NCBI RefSeq assembly: GCF_001989615.1
Contig: NZ_CP019067.1
Span: 434,001 to 498,000, forward strand
Origin: Halorientalis sp. IM1011
Lineage (GTDB): Archaea; Halobacteriota; Halobacteria; Halobacteriales; Haloarculaceae
Length of the DNA stretch: 64,000 nucleotides
Reading direction: 5' to 3'
The notes under the pieces were generated by a model. The model was not told the origin of the DNA, did not search any database, and saw only the letters and a list, made by a program, of their open reading frames with translations. Both the position numbers and the translations under genes were made by a program. The stretch's first letter is position 1; each line of letters begins with the position of its first letter. Positions 1-8,710 of this stretch are shown one piece after another.

Positions 1-2
1 GT

Positions 3-644
3 GACGTGACCGATCTGGACTACACCGAGGAACTGATCGCGGACGCGGTGGCGGAGTACGGCCACGTCGACGCCGCCGTCAACTTCGCGGGCGTGCTGCG
101 CGACGCTTACCTCACGGAGATGACCGGGGAGGACTGGGACACCGTGATCGACGTGCACCTTCGCGGCCACTTCGCCCTGCTCCGGAACCTCGCCCGCCAC
201 TGGGACGAGACTTCCAAAGACGCCGACCGGGAGCGAGCCTTCGTCGGCGTCACCAGCCCCTCCGCGCTCGGCAACGCCGGGCAGGCCAACTACTCGGCGG
301 CCAAGGCCGGCGTACTGGGACTGATCCGCACTGCGTCGGCGGAACTCCCCCGCTACGAGGCCCGCGCGAACGTGCTCATGCCCGTCGCCTACACTCGCAT
401 GATCGAGGACATCCCCGAGGAGAAACGCCCCTTCGGCGAGGACGACATGCCGCCGGAGAAAGTCGCGCCCGTCGTCGGCTACCTGATCAGCGAGGCCGCC
501 GAGGGCGTCAACGGGAAGACCGTGCGCGCGCAGGGCGACATGGTGTCGCTCGTCGCCGATCCGAGAGACGAAAACTCGATGGTCGACCCCGAGGGCTGGA
601 CGGTCGAGAAGTTGGGCGAGCGGTTCGACGAATTGCTCGATTGA
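3..644 (+). CDS. Short-chain dehydrogenase/reductase (5' end outside window)
   Basis: The reading frame is open to the left edge, so the N-terminal Rossmann fold with the TGxxxGxG nucleotide-binding motif lies outside the window. What remains shows the NFAGV (NAG-type) motif and the catalytic Tyr and Lys in NYSAAKAG, both hallmarks of classical SDR enzymes that oxidise or reduce a hydroxyl/keto group with NAD(P)H. The C-terminal part, with a loop before a VNGKTVRAQG strand, resembles hydroxyacyl-CoA dehydrogenase or 3-oxoacyl reductase members, so a role in fatty acyl metabolism is inferred, in keeping with the two acyl-CoA synthetases nearby. The exact substrate cannot be read from the sequence. 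Confidence 0.85.
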   Translation, partial: DVTDLDYTEELIADAVAEYGHVDAAVNFAGVLRDAYLTEMTGEDWDTVIDVHLRGHFALLRNLARHWDETSKDADRERAFVGVTSPSALGNAGQANYSAAKAGVLGLIRTASAELPRYEARANVLMPVAYTRMIEDIPEEKRPFGEDDMPPEKVAPVVGYLISEAAEGVNGKTVRAQGDMVSLVADPRDENSMVDPEGWTVEKLGERFDELLD

Positions 645-672
645 ACGCGGGCACACTATCACTATCAGAGAG

Positions 673-680
673 CATAAATC
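673..680 (+). promoter_or_regulatory. Probable TATA box of the antiporter gene
   Basis: The sequence CATAAATC is centred about 28 bases before the ATG at 704. That is the spacing expected for a haloarchaeal leaderless transcript, and it helps choose 704 over the earlier in-frame TTG at 641. Confidence 0.45.
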
Positions 681-703
681 AGCCGTGGGTCAAACGAGGG
701 GCC

Positions 704-2434
704 ATGGTACAGGGCGTCGCTGCGGGCGCGTGGTCGATAGTGCCCGCACTGCTCGCGATCAGTCTCGCCTGGTACACGCGGGACGCGCTGATCGGTCTCT
801 TCGCCGGCATCGTCGCCGCGGGCGTGATTCTGGGTGCGCTCCACCCGCAGGCGGTCGGCGTCCCGGCCGACCTGGTGACGGTGGGCGGCGACCTCGGGAC
901 GATACACCCGCAGGACGAGGGTGACCCGTGGACGATCGGCGTCGGCGGCGTCGTCCTCGGGTCGGTGTTCGGGCTGAAACTCGTCCCCGAGATCATGGCG
1001 ACTGCGCCGATGTTCGGCCCGTGGTACGTCGAGAACGTGTTGCTCGCGATCTTCGCCATCGGCGGCACGATCGGGCTGATGATCCGGGCGGGCGCGATTC
1101 AGGGCGTCCTGGAGGCGCTGAGCGACCGGGTCGAATCCCCGGCCGACGCCGAGAAGGCCGCGTTTCTGGCGGGTATCGCGGTGCACATAGACGATTACTT
1201 CAACTGTCTCGTGGTCGGGTCGATGATGCGCCCGCTGACCGACGCCTACGACGTCTCGCGGGCGAAACTCGCGTACTACGTCGACTCGGCCGGATCGCCG
1301 GCCGCCAGACTGGCCTTCTACTCGACGTGGGGCGCGGCGATGGTCGGGTTCATGGGCGGCGGGATCGTCGAGGCCTACCAGCAGGGCCTGCTCCCGAGTC
1401 GGATGTCCGACTTCGTCAGCACCGGCGGCGAGAGCGTCAGCGCCGCGACGGGGGCCGTCTGGCCGCTGTTTTTCAACACGCTGTTCACCGGCTTTTACTC
1501 CTGGGTGGCGCTGACCATCGCCGGACTGGTGGCCTGGCAGGTGATCCCCAACTTCGGACCGATGAAACGCGAAGAAGAGCGCGCCCGTGCGGGTGAGGGC
1601 GTCGTCGGCGAGGACGCCGACCCGATGATCTCCGAGGAGATGGACGAGTACGAGATGTACGAGGGCGCGACGCCGGACTGGCGGAACTTCGCTATCCCCA
1701 TCCTGACGATGGTCGTCGTCGGCCTCGGCGCGATGTTCTGGCGTGGCGGTCCCGTCATCTACGTCGAAGGGAAGACCGGGACCACGCTCTTCTCGATCGG
1801 TGCCTGGGAGCTGATCCTCCCGCCCAGCGGCCCGTGGGCGTTCGACATCGGCGGCGTGCAACTCGGAATCGCATCCTTCGCCGCGCTGGTCGTCGCGTTC
1901 GGGCTGTACCGACTCCGCGGCGACATTCCCTCGAACGAAGACGCCACGGACGCGATGCTCGTCGGGTTCAAGGGGATCCTCCTCGCGGCCGTCATCCTGG
2001 CCTTTGCCAGTTCCATCCAGAACGCCGTCTCGCTGCTCGGGATCGCCTCCTTCGTCACCAACGTCTTCGGTGGCCTGCCGGCCTGGATCATCCCGGTCGG
2101 CGTCTTCGCCGTGACGAGTTTCGTCAGCTTCGCCGACGGCTCCTCGTGGTCGACCTACGGCATCATGTTCCCCATCGCGATCCCGCTGGCGTTCGCGACC
2201 GGCGCGAACCTCCCGCTGGTCCTCGGTGCCGTCTTCAGCGGCGGCATCTTCGGCGATCACGCGTCGCCGATCAGCGACACGACGGTGCTGGCCTCGTCGA
2301 CGAGCGGGAGCGACCACATGGTCCACATCCGTACCCAGATACCCTACGCCCTCGTCACCGCCGGCGTCTCCGCTCTGCTCTTCCTGCTGGGCGGGTTGTT
2401 CCTGCCGACCGGCTTCCAGGTGATCCCGTACTGA
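704..2434 (+). CDS. NhaC-family Na+/H+ antiporter
   Basis: A 576-residue polytopic membrane protein with about a dozen hydrophobic segments. Conserved NhaC-type stretches include the polar IAVHIDDYFNCLVVGSMM segment and the late GGIFGDHASPISDTTVLAS segment, both typical of the NhaC/arginine-ornithine antiporter superfamily. A charged cytoplasmic loop (about residues 285-325, rich in Glu and Asp) splits the halves. It most likely exchanges Na+ for H+ at the cell membrane, a central task in a salt-in halophile. The frame is open back to a TTG at 641 that overlaps the preceding stop, but the ATG at 704 with a TATA-like box 28 bases upstream is preferred. An amino-acid exchanger is the main alternative. 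Confidence 0.85.
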   Translation: MVQGVAAGAWSIVPALLAISLAWYTRDALIGLFAGIVAAGVILGALHPQAVGVPADLVTVGGDLGTIHPQDEGDPWTIGVGGVVLGSVFGLKLVPEIMATAPMFGPWYVENVLLAIFAIGGTIGLMIRAGAIQGVLEALSDRVESPADAEKAAFLAGIAVHIDDYFNCLVVGSMMRPLTDAYDVSRAKLAYYVDSAGSPAARLAFYSTWGAAMVGFMGGGIVEAYQQGLLPSRMSDFVSTGGESVSAATGAVWPLFFNTLFTGFYSWVALTIAGLVAWQVIPNFGPMKREEERARAGEGVVGEDADPMISEEMDEYEMYEGATPDWRNFAIPILTMVVVGLGAMFWRGGPVIYVEGKTGTTLFSIGAWELILPPSGPWAFDIGGVQLGIASFAALVVAFGLYRLRGDIPSNEDATDAMLVGFKGILLAAVILAFASSIQNAVSLLGIASFVTNVFGGLPAWIIPVGVFAVTSFVSFADGSSWSTYGIMFPIAIPLAFATGANLPLVLGAVFSGGIFGDHASPISDTTVLASSTSGSDHMVHIRTQIPYALVTAGVSALLFLLGGLFLPTGFQVIPY

Positions 2435-2511
2435 ACACGGACGGCAGTCCGACGAACGACGGACATCGCCGTCGGGGTCGGATCTGAAAGAAACGGTTGG
2501 GGGTTAGCCGA

Positions 2512-4182
2512 TCACTCGCCGTCGGGCGCGGCGTCTTCGGGCACCTGGCCCTCGACGAGGTCCTCGTCGGCGTACTCCTCGCGGAGGTCCTTCTTCGAGA
2601 ACTTGCCCGTCGCGGTCTTTGGCACCTCGTCGATCTGGATGAAGTCGTCGGGGAGCCACCACTTGGGGTAGTCCTCGCCGATCTGCTCGCGCAACTCTTC
2701 AGCCACCGCGTCGGGGTCGGCCCCCTCGACAGGGACGATGAACGCCACGGGCCGTTCCTGCCAGCGCTCGTGGGGGACGCCGACGACGGCGGCTTCCGCC
2801 ACGTCGTCGTTGGCCATGATGGCGTTCTCCAGTTCGACCGAGGAGATCCACTCCCCGCCCGACTTGATCACGTCCTTGGCGCGGTCGACGATCTTGATGT
2901 AGCCGTCCTCGTCGACGGTCACCACGTCGCCGGTCTTGAGCCAGTTGCCCTCGAAGTCGTTCTCGTTGGCCTCGGGGCGCTCGAAGTACTCCTGCGTGAC
3001 CCACGGGCCGCGGACGTACAGTTCGCCGAAGTCCTCGCCGTTCCAGGGCACCTCGTTGCCCTCGTCGTCGATGACCTTGAACTCCAGTCCGGGGACGATC
3101 AGTCCCTGCTTCGCGCGGCGGTCGATCTGTTCCTCGTAGGAGAGTTCTTCGGCCAACCCGGATTTGAGGTGGGCGACCGAGCCGATGGGCGACATCTCCG
3201 TCATGCCCCAGGCGTGGGTGACGGAGACGTCGTACTGGTCGAACCACTCGATCATGGCCTTCGGGGCCGCGGAGCCGCCGATGATGACGGTGTCGAGTTC
3301 CGAGAGGTCGACCTCGTTGCCGGCCTGCATGTACTCCTGCAGACCGAGCCACACGGTCGGCACGCCGGCCGTGATGGTGACGCCCTCCTCCTCGATCAAC
3401 TGGGCGATGTCCGCGGGTTCGGGCGACGGGCCGGGGTAGACGTGTTTCGCGCCGGCGGCCGTCGTCGAGAACGGCATGCCCCACGCGTTGACGTGGAACA
3501 TCGGGACGACCGGCATCACCACGTCGTCGTCCTCGATGCCCAGCCCCTGGGGCGTCATGGTCGCCATCGTATGGCTCCAGAGCATCTGCTGGGTGTACTC
3601 GACGCCCTTGGGCTTGCCCGTGGTGCCTGATGTGTAACACATCCCGGCGGGCTGATCCTGGTCGACGACCGGCCAGTCGTACTCGGTGTCGTGACCCTCG
3701 ATGAACGACTCGTAGGCGACGGCGTCGAAGGGCAGGTCCGGGACCGAGTCGCCCATGATCACGAACTGCTCGACGCTGTCGAAGGAGTCCGCGTCGTACG
3801 CGCCGGCAAGTTTCTCGGCCAGCGACGGGTCGACGAAGATAGCCCGGTCCTCGGCGTTCTCCACGATGAACTGGATGTGTTCGTCGGGCAGGAGCGGGTT
3901 GATGGTGTGGAGTTGCGCGCCCAGCGTCGGGATGCCGAAGTAGGTCTCGAAGTGACGGTGGTGGTTCCAGCAGAACGTCGCGATGCGGTCGCCCTCGCCC
4001 ATGCCGGCGTCGGTCAGGGCGTGAGCCAGCTGTGCGGTTCGGTCGCTGTACTCGTCGTAGGTGTACCGTTCGACTCCCTCGTGGGTGCGGGAGACGATCT
4101 CGGTGTCGGAATAGAGATTCTCCGCACGCCACAGGAACGGCCGCAGTGTCTGGTCAGTGCCTCCTGGCATGCGGTAACCCAA
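2512..4182 (-). CDS. AMP-forming long-chain acyl-CoA synthetase
   Basis: A 556-residue ANL-superfamily enzyme that activates a fatty acid with ATP and CoA. The phosphate-binding motif YTSGTTGKPKG lies near residue 185, the adenylate motif region WGMTEMSP near residue 325, the hinge TGDVV.DEDGY.KIVDRAKD near residue 415, and the catalytic Lys in TGKFSKKDLR near the C-terminus. The length fits the family. The protein may start at the fifth codon (MPGGTDQ), since both Met codons are in frame. It is convergent with the antiporter gene and has no operon partner. A medium-chain or aromatic acid substrate cannot be excluded. Confidence 0.88.
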   Translation of the reverse strand: MGYRMPGGTDQTLRPFLWRAENLYSDTEIVSRTHEGVERYTYDEYSDRTAQLAHALTDAGMGEGDRIATFCWNHHRHFETYFGIPTLGAQLHTINPLLPDEHIQFIVENAEDRAIFVDPSLAEKLAGAYDADSFDSVEQFVIMGDSVPDLPFDAVAYESFIEGHDTEYDWPVVDQDQPAGMCYTSGTTGKPKGVEYTQQMLWSHTMATMTPQGLGIEDDDVVMPVVPMFHVNAWGMPFSTTAAGAKHVYPGPSPEPADIAQLIEEEGVTITAGVPTVWLGLQEYMQAGNEVDLSELDTVIIGGSAAPKAMIEWFDQYDVSVTHAWGMTEMSPIGSVAHLKSGLAEELSYEEQIDRRAKQGLIVPGLEFKVIDDEGNEVPWNGEDFGELYVRGPWVTQEYFERPEANENDFEGNWLKTGDVVTVDEDGYIKIVDRAKDVIKSGGEWISSVELENAIMANDDVAEAAVVGVPHERWQERPVAFIVPVEGADPDAVAEELREQIGEDYPKWWLPDDFIQIDEVPKTATGKFSKKDLREEYADEDLVEGQVPEDAAPDGE

Positions 4183-4238
4183 CGGCGCACATCATATGAT
4201 AGTTCCCCTCAGAACTGATGGAAAAACGTCAAGAGTGG

Positions 4239-4844
4239 TCAGACTTCGAGCCGTTGCATCAGCCCGACGAGTTCTTCGAGCTGGGGGAAGGTGTACACCT
4301 TGACGTTGATGTCCTCGTCTTGGGCGTGGACCCGGGAGTCGAACATGAGCGCCATGTCGTTGTCGCGGTCGCCGATGATCTCGTCGACGGTCCCGCTGCC
4401 CGGCCCGAACGTGAAGTTGGGCGTCGACATGTCGATGGTCGTCTCCAGGACGTTGGCCCAGCCGTCGATGAACCCGCTTGTCATGATGTTGCCGATCTCC
4501 TGGATCGCGCTCTTTTCCATCTCGGTGAAGCCTTCGGCGTCGGGATCGGTCCCGCCCATGTCACCGAGCATGCCGGCGGCCAGCCGTTTGGCGCTGTCGG
4601 CGTTGAACAGAAAGAGAACGTGCCCGTGTGGCGGCTCCTGCATCTCGATGTAGATGCCGATCTGCTCGTCGTCACCGACGTGTGTCTTGATGTCCGGGAT
4701 GTCGATGAAGTTGATCTTCGTGATCTCCATCTCCGTGTTCATCCCGGTCATCTGGCTCATGTGGTTGGCGACCGTGTTCCCACCCTCCTTGGCCATCTTG
4801 TTGAAAATACTCAGCTTCCGTATGTCGATCATCAACTCGCTCAT
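4239..4844 (-). CDS. cheC: CheC-family chemotaxis protein (CheY-P phosphatase type)
   Basis: This 201-residue protein carries the CheC/CheX/FliY active-site signature S-x3-E-x2-N at about residues 112-119 (S in EKSAIQ, E and N in QEIGN), which in the family dephosphorylates CheY-P. Only one clear copy of this motif is seen, whereas many bacterial CheC proteins have two. The Met-rich N-terminus (MSELMIDIRK) is taken as the start; a longer in-frame start at 4907 adds a non-conserved extension. The gene stands alone, away from any visible chemotaxis cluster, which is common for extra haloarchaeal cheC copies. Confidence 0.82.
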   Translation of the reverse strand: MSELMIDIRKLSIFNKMAKEGGNTVANHMSQMTGMNTEMEITKINFIDIPDIKTHVGDDEQIGIYIEMQEPPHGHVLFLFNADSAKRLAAGMLGDMGGTDPDAEGFTEMEKSAIQEIGNIMTSGFIDGWANVLETTIDMSTPNFTFGPGSGTVDEIIGDRDNDMALMFDSRVHAQDEDINVKVYTFPQLEELVGLMQRLEV

Positions 4845-4942
4845 GTGAAACCCGGGTTGGGGAACCTTCCGAGCCGCCGTATATAACTGATGCCCAGCGA
4901 GTATCAAATGCTGTAATTCACGCGGCGGAACCGCAGTGGCGG

Positions 4943-5611
4943 TCAGTCCACGCGGTGGCTCACCGCGATCCCCTCACCCAGGGGAATCAGCGCCGTCTCG
5001 AAGGCCGGATCCGCGCCCACCCGCTCCAGATAGTCCGCGACGCCCGCGGTGTGTTCGTTCACGTCGCCCGTATCTTCCCCCTTCACCAGCGCCGAGAGCG
5101 CCTCGAAGTCGATGGGACCGGCCGTCACGGCGTTGTCAGCGATCACGACACCGCCCTCGGCGACCTTCGGACGGACGGCCTCGAAGGCCTCGCGGTAGCG
5201 GTGTTTCTCGTTGTCGATCAGGACCGCGTCGAAGGGACCGGCGTACTCGCCCACGGTACGGATAGCGTCACCGAGTTCGTAGCTGGCCAGGTCGTCGAAC
5301 CCGCCCCGGGCCATGTACTCGCGGGCCTGATCGAGTTCCTCGGCGTCGACCTCCGTGAGGACGATCTCGCCGTCGTCGGGGAGCGCCTGCGCGAACCAGT
5401 ACGCCGAGTAGCCGAAGCCGGAGCCGAACTCGAAGACGCGGCGGGCCGAAACCAGGCGGGCGAGCAGCTGGAGCCACCCACCCACTGCAGGGCCGACCGT
5501 GGGGAACCCCTCGCTTTCGGCCTGTGCGTCCATCTCTCGGATCACGTCGTCCGGTTCGGGACCGATGGCGCGGGCGAACTCCGCCGTCGCGTCGGGGAGG
5601 ATGTCGGGCAT
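4943..5611 (-). CDS. Family 3 O-methyltransferase (class I SAM-dependent)
   Basis: A 222-residue protein with the SAM-binding glycine motif EFGSGFGYSAYW near residue 63, the acidic ribose-binding strand ending IVLTEVDAEE, and the catalytic-loop region FDAVLIDNEKHRYREAF. These are the features of catechol/caffeoyl-CoA-type O-methyltransferases. The physiological methyl acceptor is unknown. The start at 5611 (MPDILPDATA) gives a normal length; the upstream in-frame Met at 5683 adds 24 residues of low-quality sequence and is rejected. The 260 bases to the divergent DoxX gene must hold both promoters. Confidence 0.82.
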   Translation of the reverse strand: MPDILPDATAEFARAIGPEPDDVIREMDAQAESEGFPTVGPAVGGWLQLLARLVSARRVFEFGSGFGYSAYWFAQALPDDGEIVLTEVDAEELDQAREYMARGGFDDLASYELGDAIRTVGEYAGPFDAVLIDNEKHRYREAFEAVRPKVAEGGVVIADNAVTAGPIDFEALSALVKGEDTGDVNEHTAGVADYLERVGADPAFETALIPLGEGIAVSHRVD

Positions 5612-5870
5612 GTCCGGGGATTCGGAGCGGTGGACAAAAGGACTGGTCCTCGCTGGTCGCAGTGGGTCTTCACTGCCAACCACGACCGTGAACCAGTACG
5701 ATCTCCGACCGCCTGTCGGAACATCACGACAGGCCCGAACGTATTCGGGGCGGAATTTACGCCGTTCGGTCGTGTTAGCCTCCTGTTTCGGGGATTCTTA
5801 CGGCCTGAAAACAGCATGTTCGTTTGATATATACCGGTCGTCTAGGTTCAACTGTAGAGGTGCTACAACA

Positions 5871-6410
5871 ATGCCAACGAACGTCGACACCCGAGGCGTC
5901 CTCGGTGAGGACGTCTCACTCGAACTGTCGGGGTCCTGGACCGGCTACTGGGCCGCGATGCTGCGGCTCCTGACAGGCTGGTGGTTCTTCCACGCGGGGA
6001 TCACCAAGTACGCGAACCTGTGGACGAGCGCGGAGCCGTTCACGGCGACCGGCTGGCTGACCGGCGCGACCCAGGGGACCGTCGTGGCCCCGATCACCGT
6101 CTGGTTCGGCAACAACGCCGCGTGGTTCGTGAACTTCATGATCCCGTTCGGCGAGACGATGATCGGGCTGGCCCTGCTCCTCGGAGTGCTCGTCAGGTTC
6201 GCGGCCTTCTGGGGCGCGTTCCTGATGGCGTTCTTCTACCTGGGGAACGCCGGCTTCGGCCACGGGTTCGTCAACGGCGACCTGATGGGCCTGCTGCTGT
6301 TCGTGACGGTGATCGTCCTCGGCGCGGGCCGGGTCGTGGGCCTCGACCGGTACATCGAGGACTGGGATCTGGTCCAGAACCACCCGCGCCTGAAGTACCT
6401 GCTCGGCTAA
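5871..6410 (+). CDS. DoxX-family membrane protein
   Basis: A 179-residue protein with four predicted membrane helices. It has the DoxX-type features RLLTGWWFFHAGITKYAN in the first helix and PFGETMIGLALLLGVLVRFAAF in the second helical hairpin. Haloarchaeal DoxX proteins are linked to membrane redox functions such as thiosulfate:quinone oxidoreductase subunits, but this has to be inferred here. The ATG at 5871 is preceded by an A/T stretch (TTGATATATACC near 5825-5836), a plausible promoter. The next small membrane gene starts 15 bases after the stop, which suggests co-transcription. Confidence 0.8.
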   Translation: MPTNVDTRGVLGEDVSLELSGSWTGYWAAMLRLLTGWWFFHAGITKYANLWTSAEPFTATGWLTGATQGTVVAPITVWFGNNAAWFVNFMIPFGETMIGLALLLGVLVRFAAFWGAFLMAFFYLGNAGFGHGFVNGDLMGLLLFVTVIVLGAGRVVGLDRYIEDWDLVQNHPRLKYLLG

Positions 6411-6425
6411 CAGAGGCGACCACAG

Positions 6426-6725
6426 ATGACACCCACATCCACGATGTCCACGATCGACAGGGCGGCGATGCTCGTCGGCGGCGCGCTGATCGTCGTCGGC
6501 ACCGTCGTCCTCGGCCTGATCGAGACGTTCGTCGGCAACCCGAGTCCGGTTGCCGTGACCACCGAGGCCGGCGAGGTGATCGCCGCGCCGACTGTCTCGC
6601 CCGAGATCAGGGCCGGACTGATCGGCCTCGGCCTGCTGGTCTGGGGCCTGTACGGCGTCTACAGGCTCGCAGCCCCCATGGGCGGTGAGACCGCGACGGC
6701 CGGTACCGCCCAGACGGCGAAATGA
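6426..6725 (+). CDS. Small two-helix membrane protein downstream of DoxX
   Basis: A 99-residue protein with two hydrophobic segments, AAMLVGGALIVVGTVVLGLIE near residues 14-34 and AGLIGLGLLVWGLYGVYRLA near residues 65-84, joined by an extracellular-type polar loop and ending in a short Thr/Ala-rich tail. I do not recognise a family. Its close spacing to the DoxX gene suggests the two products act together in the membrane. The start could also be the Met at codon 7 (MSTIDRAAM). High-GC codon use matches the neighbours, so it is most likely a real gene. Confidence 0.6.
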   Translation: MTPTSTMSTIDRAAMLVGGALIVVGTVVLGLIETFVGNPSPVAVTTEAGEVIAAPTVSPEIRAGLIGLGLLVWGLYGVYRLAAPMGGETATAGTAQTAK

Positions 6726-6830
6726 TCGGCGCACAGCCCCGGTGTGACCCCGGCGTCACACCCTCGAACCGACCCTCGTTCGTCCCCGCTCGCGTCCCGA
6801 ACTAACCCAGGAGCGACAGCGCCGGGCCGT

Positions 6831-7397
6831 TCACTCGTCCGTCCACTTGATCGAACAGCCCCGCGAGGGCCGGAACTCGTCGTCGATCTCCTCCCCGGCC
6901 AGCAGTCGCTCGACGATGTTGCGCATCTCCATCTCGGTTGGCTCGTCGTCGGGATTCAGCGCGTCGTCGATGCGGCCGTGGTAGACGAGGGGGAACTCAC
7001 CGTCCTCGACGGCGAACAGGAACGGATCGGGCGTACAGACCGCGCCGTACTCGCGGGCGACGGTCTGGCTCTCGTCGCGGAGGTAGGCGTCGTACCGGAT
7101 CGTGCCGTCCTCGACGAGGTCCTGCATCCGTTCGTAGGAGTCGTCGGGGTACTCCTCTGCGTCGTTTGGGTTGATCCCGACGACGGCGAGGTCGTCGTAC
7201 TCGCTCGCGAGACGGTTCAGTTCGTCGAACTTGGCCTGTGCGTACGGGCAGTGGTTACAGGTGAACACGACCAGCAGGGCCTCGCGGTCGGCGAAGTCCG
7301 ACAGCGAACGGCTGCCGCCGCTGGCGGCTGGCAACTCGAAGTCGGGTGCCGACTCGCCGCGCTGGATCGCGTCGTCCTCGGAGTCGAGTGCGACCAT
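6831..7397 (-). CDS. Thioredoxin-like / AhpC-TSA family protein with CxxC motif
   Basis: A 188-residue thioredoxin-fold protein. The segment GESAPDFELPAASG begins the peroxiredoxin/TlpA-type fold, and the redox motif CNHCPY sits at about residue 48, followed by an AQAKFDEL helix and VVGINPND strand. CxxC redoxins of this subfamily (CNHCPY type) occur widely in archaea and bacteria, but the partner is unknown. It probably works in cytoplasmic thiol reduction, as no signal peptide is visible. The start at 7397 (MVALDSEDDAI) is preferred over the longer frame because the extra ten residues are not conserved-looking. Confidence 0.78.
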   Translation of the reverse strand: MVALDSEDDAIQRGESAPDFELPAASGGSRSLSDFADREALLVVFTCNHCPYAQAKFDELNRLASEYDDLAVVGINPNDAEEYPDDSYERMQDLVEDGTIRYDAYLRDESQTVAREYGAVCTPDPFLFAVEDGEFPLVYHGRIDDALNPDDEPTEMEMRNIVERLLAGEEIDDEFRPSRGCSIKWTDE

Positions 7398-7442
7398 GAC
7401 GGGCGAGGGTAAGAGGGTGGTCGACAAAAAGGGTCGAGTCAG

Positions 7443-7859
7443 TTACTCGACGGCGGTCAGGTAGACTGCGCCGATGGCCAGTGCGATTCCGGCCATCTTC
7501 CGGGCGGTAAGGGACTCCTCGAGGATCACGATGCCGAGGACGGAACTCGTGACGAGGAACAGGCCGTAGATGGGGACGACGACGCTGACCGGGCCGGCCG
7601 CCAGCGCCCGGTAGTACGCGAGGATGCCGACCGCGAGCGCGATCCCCGCGCCGTAGGCGTATATCGCCCGGTCCTGCGAGAGGTGCTGGACGACGGGCGT
7701 ATCGGTGGCGAGGACGACGCCCATCGCGACGAGGACGAGCATCCCGTTCGAGATCAGAAGCACCACGGTACTCGGTATCTCCGCCGTCGCGATCTTCACC
7801 AGCGGTGCGACGAGACTGTACGCCAGCAGTGCCAGCAGTGCCCAGAGGAGATAGCTCAC
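7443..7859 (-). CDS. Half-size EamA/DMT-family transporter
   Basis: A 138-residue protein of about five hydrophobic helices with the EamA repeat signature (YGAGIALAVGILAYYRALAAGP followed by VVVPIYGLFLVTSSVLGIVILEE). Only one EamA repeat is present, so it would act as a dimer, as in small multidrug resistance-like half-transporters. The GTG at 7859 (VSYLLWALLALL) is chosen because longer in-frame starts would overlap the divergent gene at 7945 and encode polar, unconserved residues. The substrate is unknown. Confidence 0.72.
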   Translation of the reverse strand: MSYLLWALLALLAYSLVAPLVKIATAEIPSTVVLLISNGMLVLVAMGVVLATDTPVVQHLSQDRAIYAYGAGIALAVGILAYYRALAAGPVSVVVPIYGLFLVTSSVLGIVILEESLTARKMAGIALAIGAVYLTAVE

Positions 7860-7944
7860 GTTTCGAGAGGGCAAACCGAGCGATATATCGCTTCCGATCA
7901 CCCCGGCCGACAGGTCGAAACGCGTAGAGACCCGACCTCCGAGC

Positions 7945-8658
7945 ATGAACGCGCCGTCGCTGCTGGAGATGCGCTGGGCCGACGTGCTCTTCGCCCACTG
8001 GGGCGTCGAACCGGCGGTCGTCGACGCGAAACTCCCGGACGGTCTCTCGGCCGACACGTACGAGGGCGACGCTTACCTCGGTGTCGTGGGCTTCCGGATG
8101 GCGTCGATCCGCCCCCGCGGCGCGCCCGTCGGGCTCTCCTTCCCCGAGTTGAACCTCCGGACCTACGTCGACGGCCCGGACGGACCGGGGATCTACTTCT
8201 TCAACCTCGACGCCGACGACCGACTGGGTGTCACCCTCGCCCGCCGCCTCTTTCGTCTGCCCTACTACCGGGCGGAGATGGACGTGACCGAGACCGCCGA
8301 CGGCTTCCGGCTCCGGAGCGCCCGTACCCACCCCGGGGCCCCGCTCGCGGGCTTCGACGCCACGTACCGGCCCACGGGCGAGTCGTCCGAGCCCGACCCC
8401 GGCACGCTCGAACACTTCCTCACGGAGCGATACCGCTTCTACGTCGCCGACGACAGCCACCGGGTGTACGTCGGCCCGGTCGACCATCCGCCGTGGCCGC
8501 TCCAGGGGGCGGTACTGGAGATACGGGAGAACGACCTGTTCGCGGCCAACGGGTTCGAAGAGCCCGCCGGTGAGCCGCTGGTCCACTACAGCCCCGGCGT
8601 CGACGTTGAAGCCAGCGTGCTCCGCCCCGTGGACGGGTCGATACTGCACCGCCCCTGA
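7945..8658 (+). CDS. DUF2071 (YqjF-like) family protein
   Basis: A 237-residue protein matching the DUF2071/YqjF pattern. It opens with a MRWADVLFAHWGVEP segment, followed by DGLSADTYEGDAYLGVVGFRM, a LNLRTYV strand and the GIYFFNLDADD segment, then LPYYRAEMDV. Members are soluble beta-rich proteins of unsettled function related to the acetoacetate decarboxylase fold. No membrane or signal segments are visible. The gene is divergent from the EamA gene, with about 85 bases between starts. Confidence 0.78.
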   Translation: MNAPSLLEMRWADVLFAHWGVEPAVVDAKLPDGLSADTYEGDAYLGVVGFRMASIRPRGAPVGLSFPELNLRTYVDGPDGPGIYFFNLDADDRLGVTLARRLFRLPYYRAEMDVTETADGFRLRSARTHPGAPLAGFDATYRPTGESSEPDPGTLEHFLTERYRFYVADDSHRVYVGPVDHPPWPLQGAVLEIRENDLFAANGFEEPAGEPLVHYSPGVDVEASVLRPVDGSILHRP

Positions 8659-8710
8659 TCCGGCCCCCTGGACGGACGGCCGGATTGCAGCAACCGAAAG
8701 GTGAAACGGG

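Noticed and set aside
665-2326. Long open frame on the minus strand opposite the antiporter gene (553 codons)
   Set aside because: It mirrors the codon pattern of the NhaC gene in a GC-rich region, and its translation is Arg/Asp/His-rich low-complexity sequence. It is a shadow, like similar antisense frames opposite the synthetase, pilus and CARDB genes.
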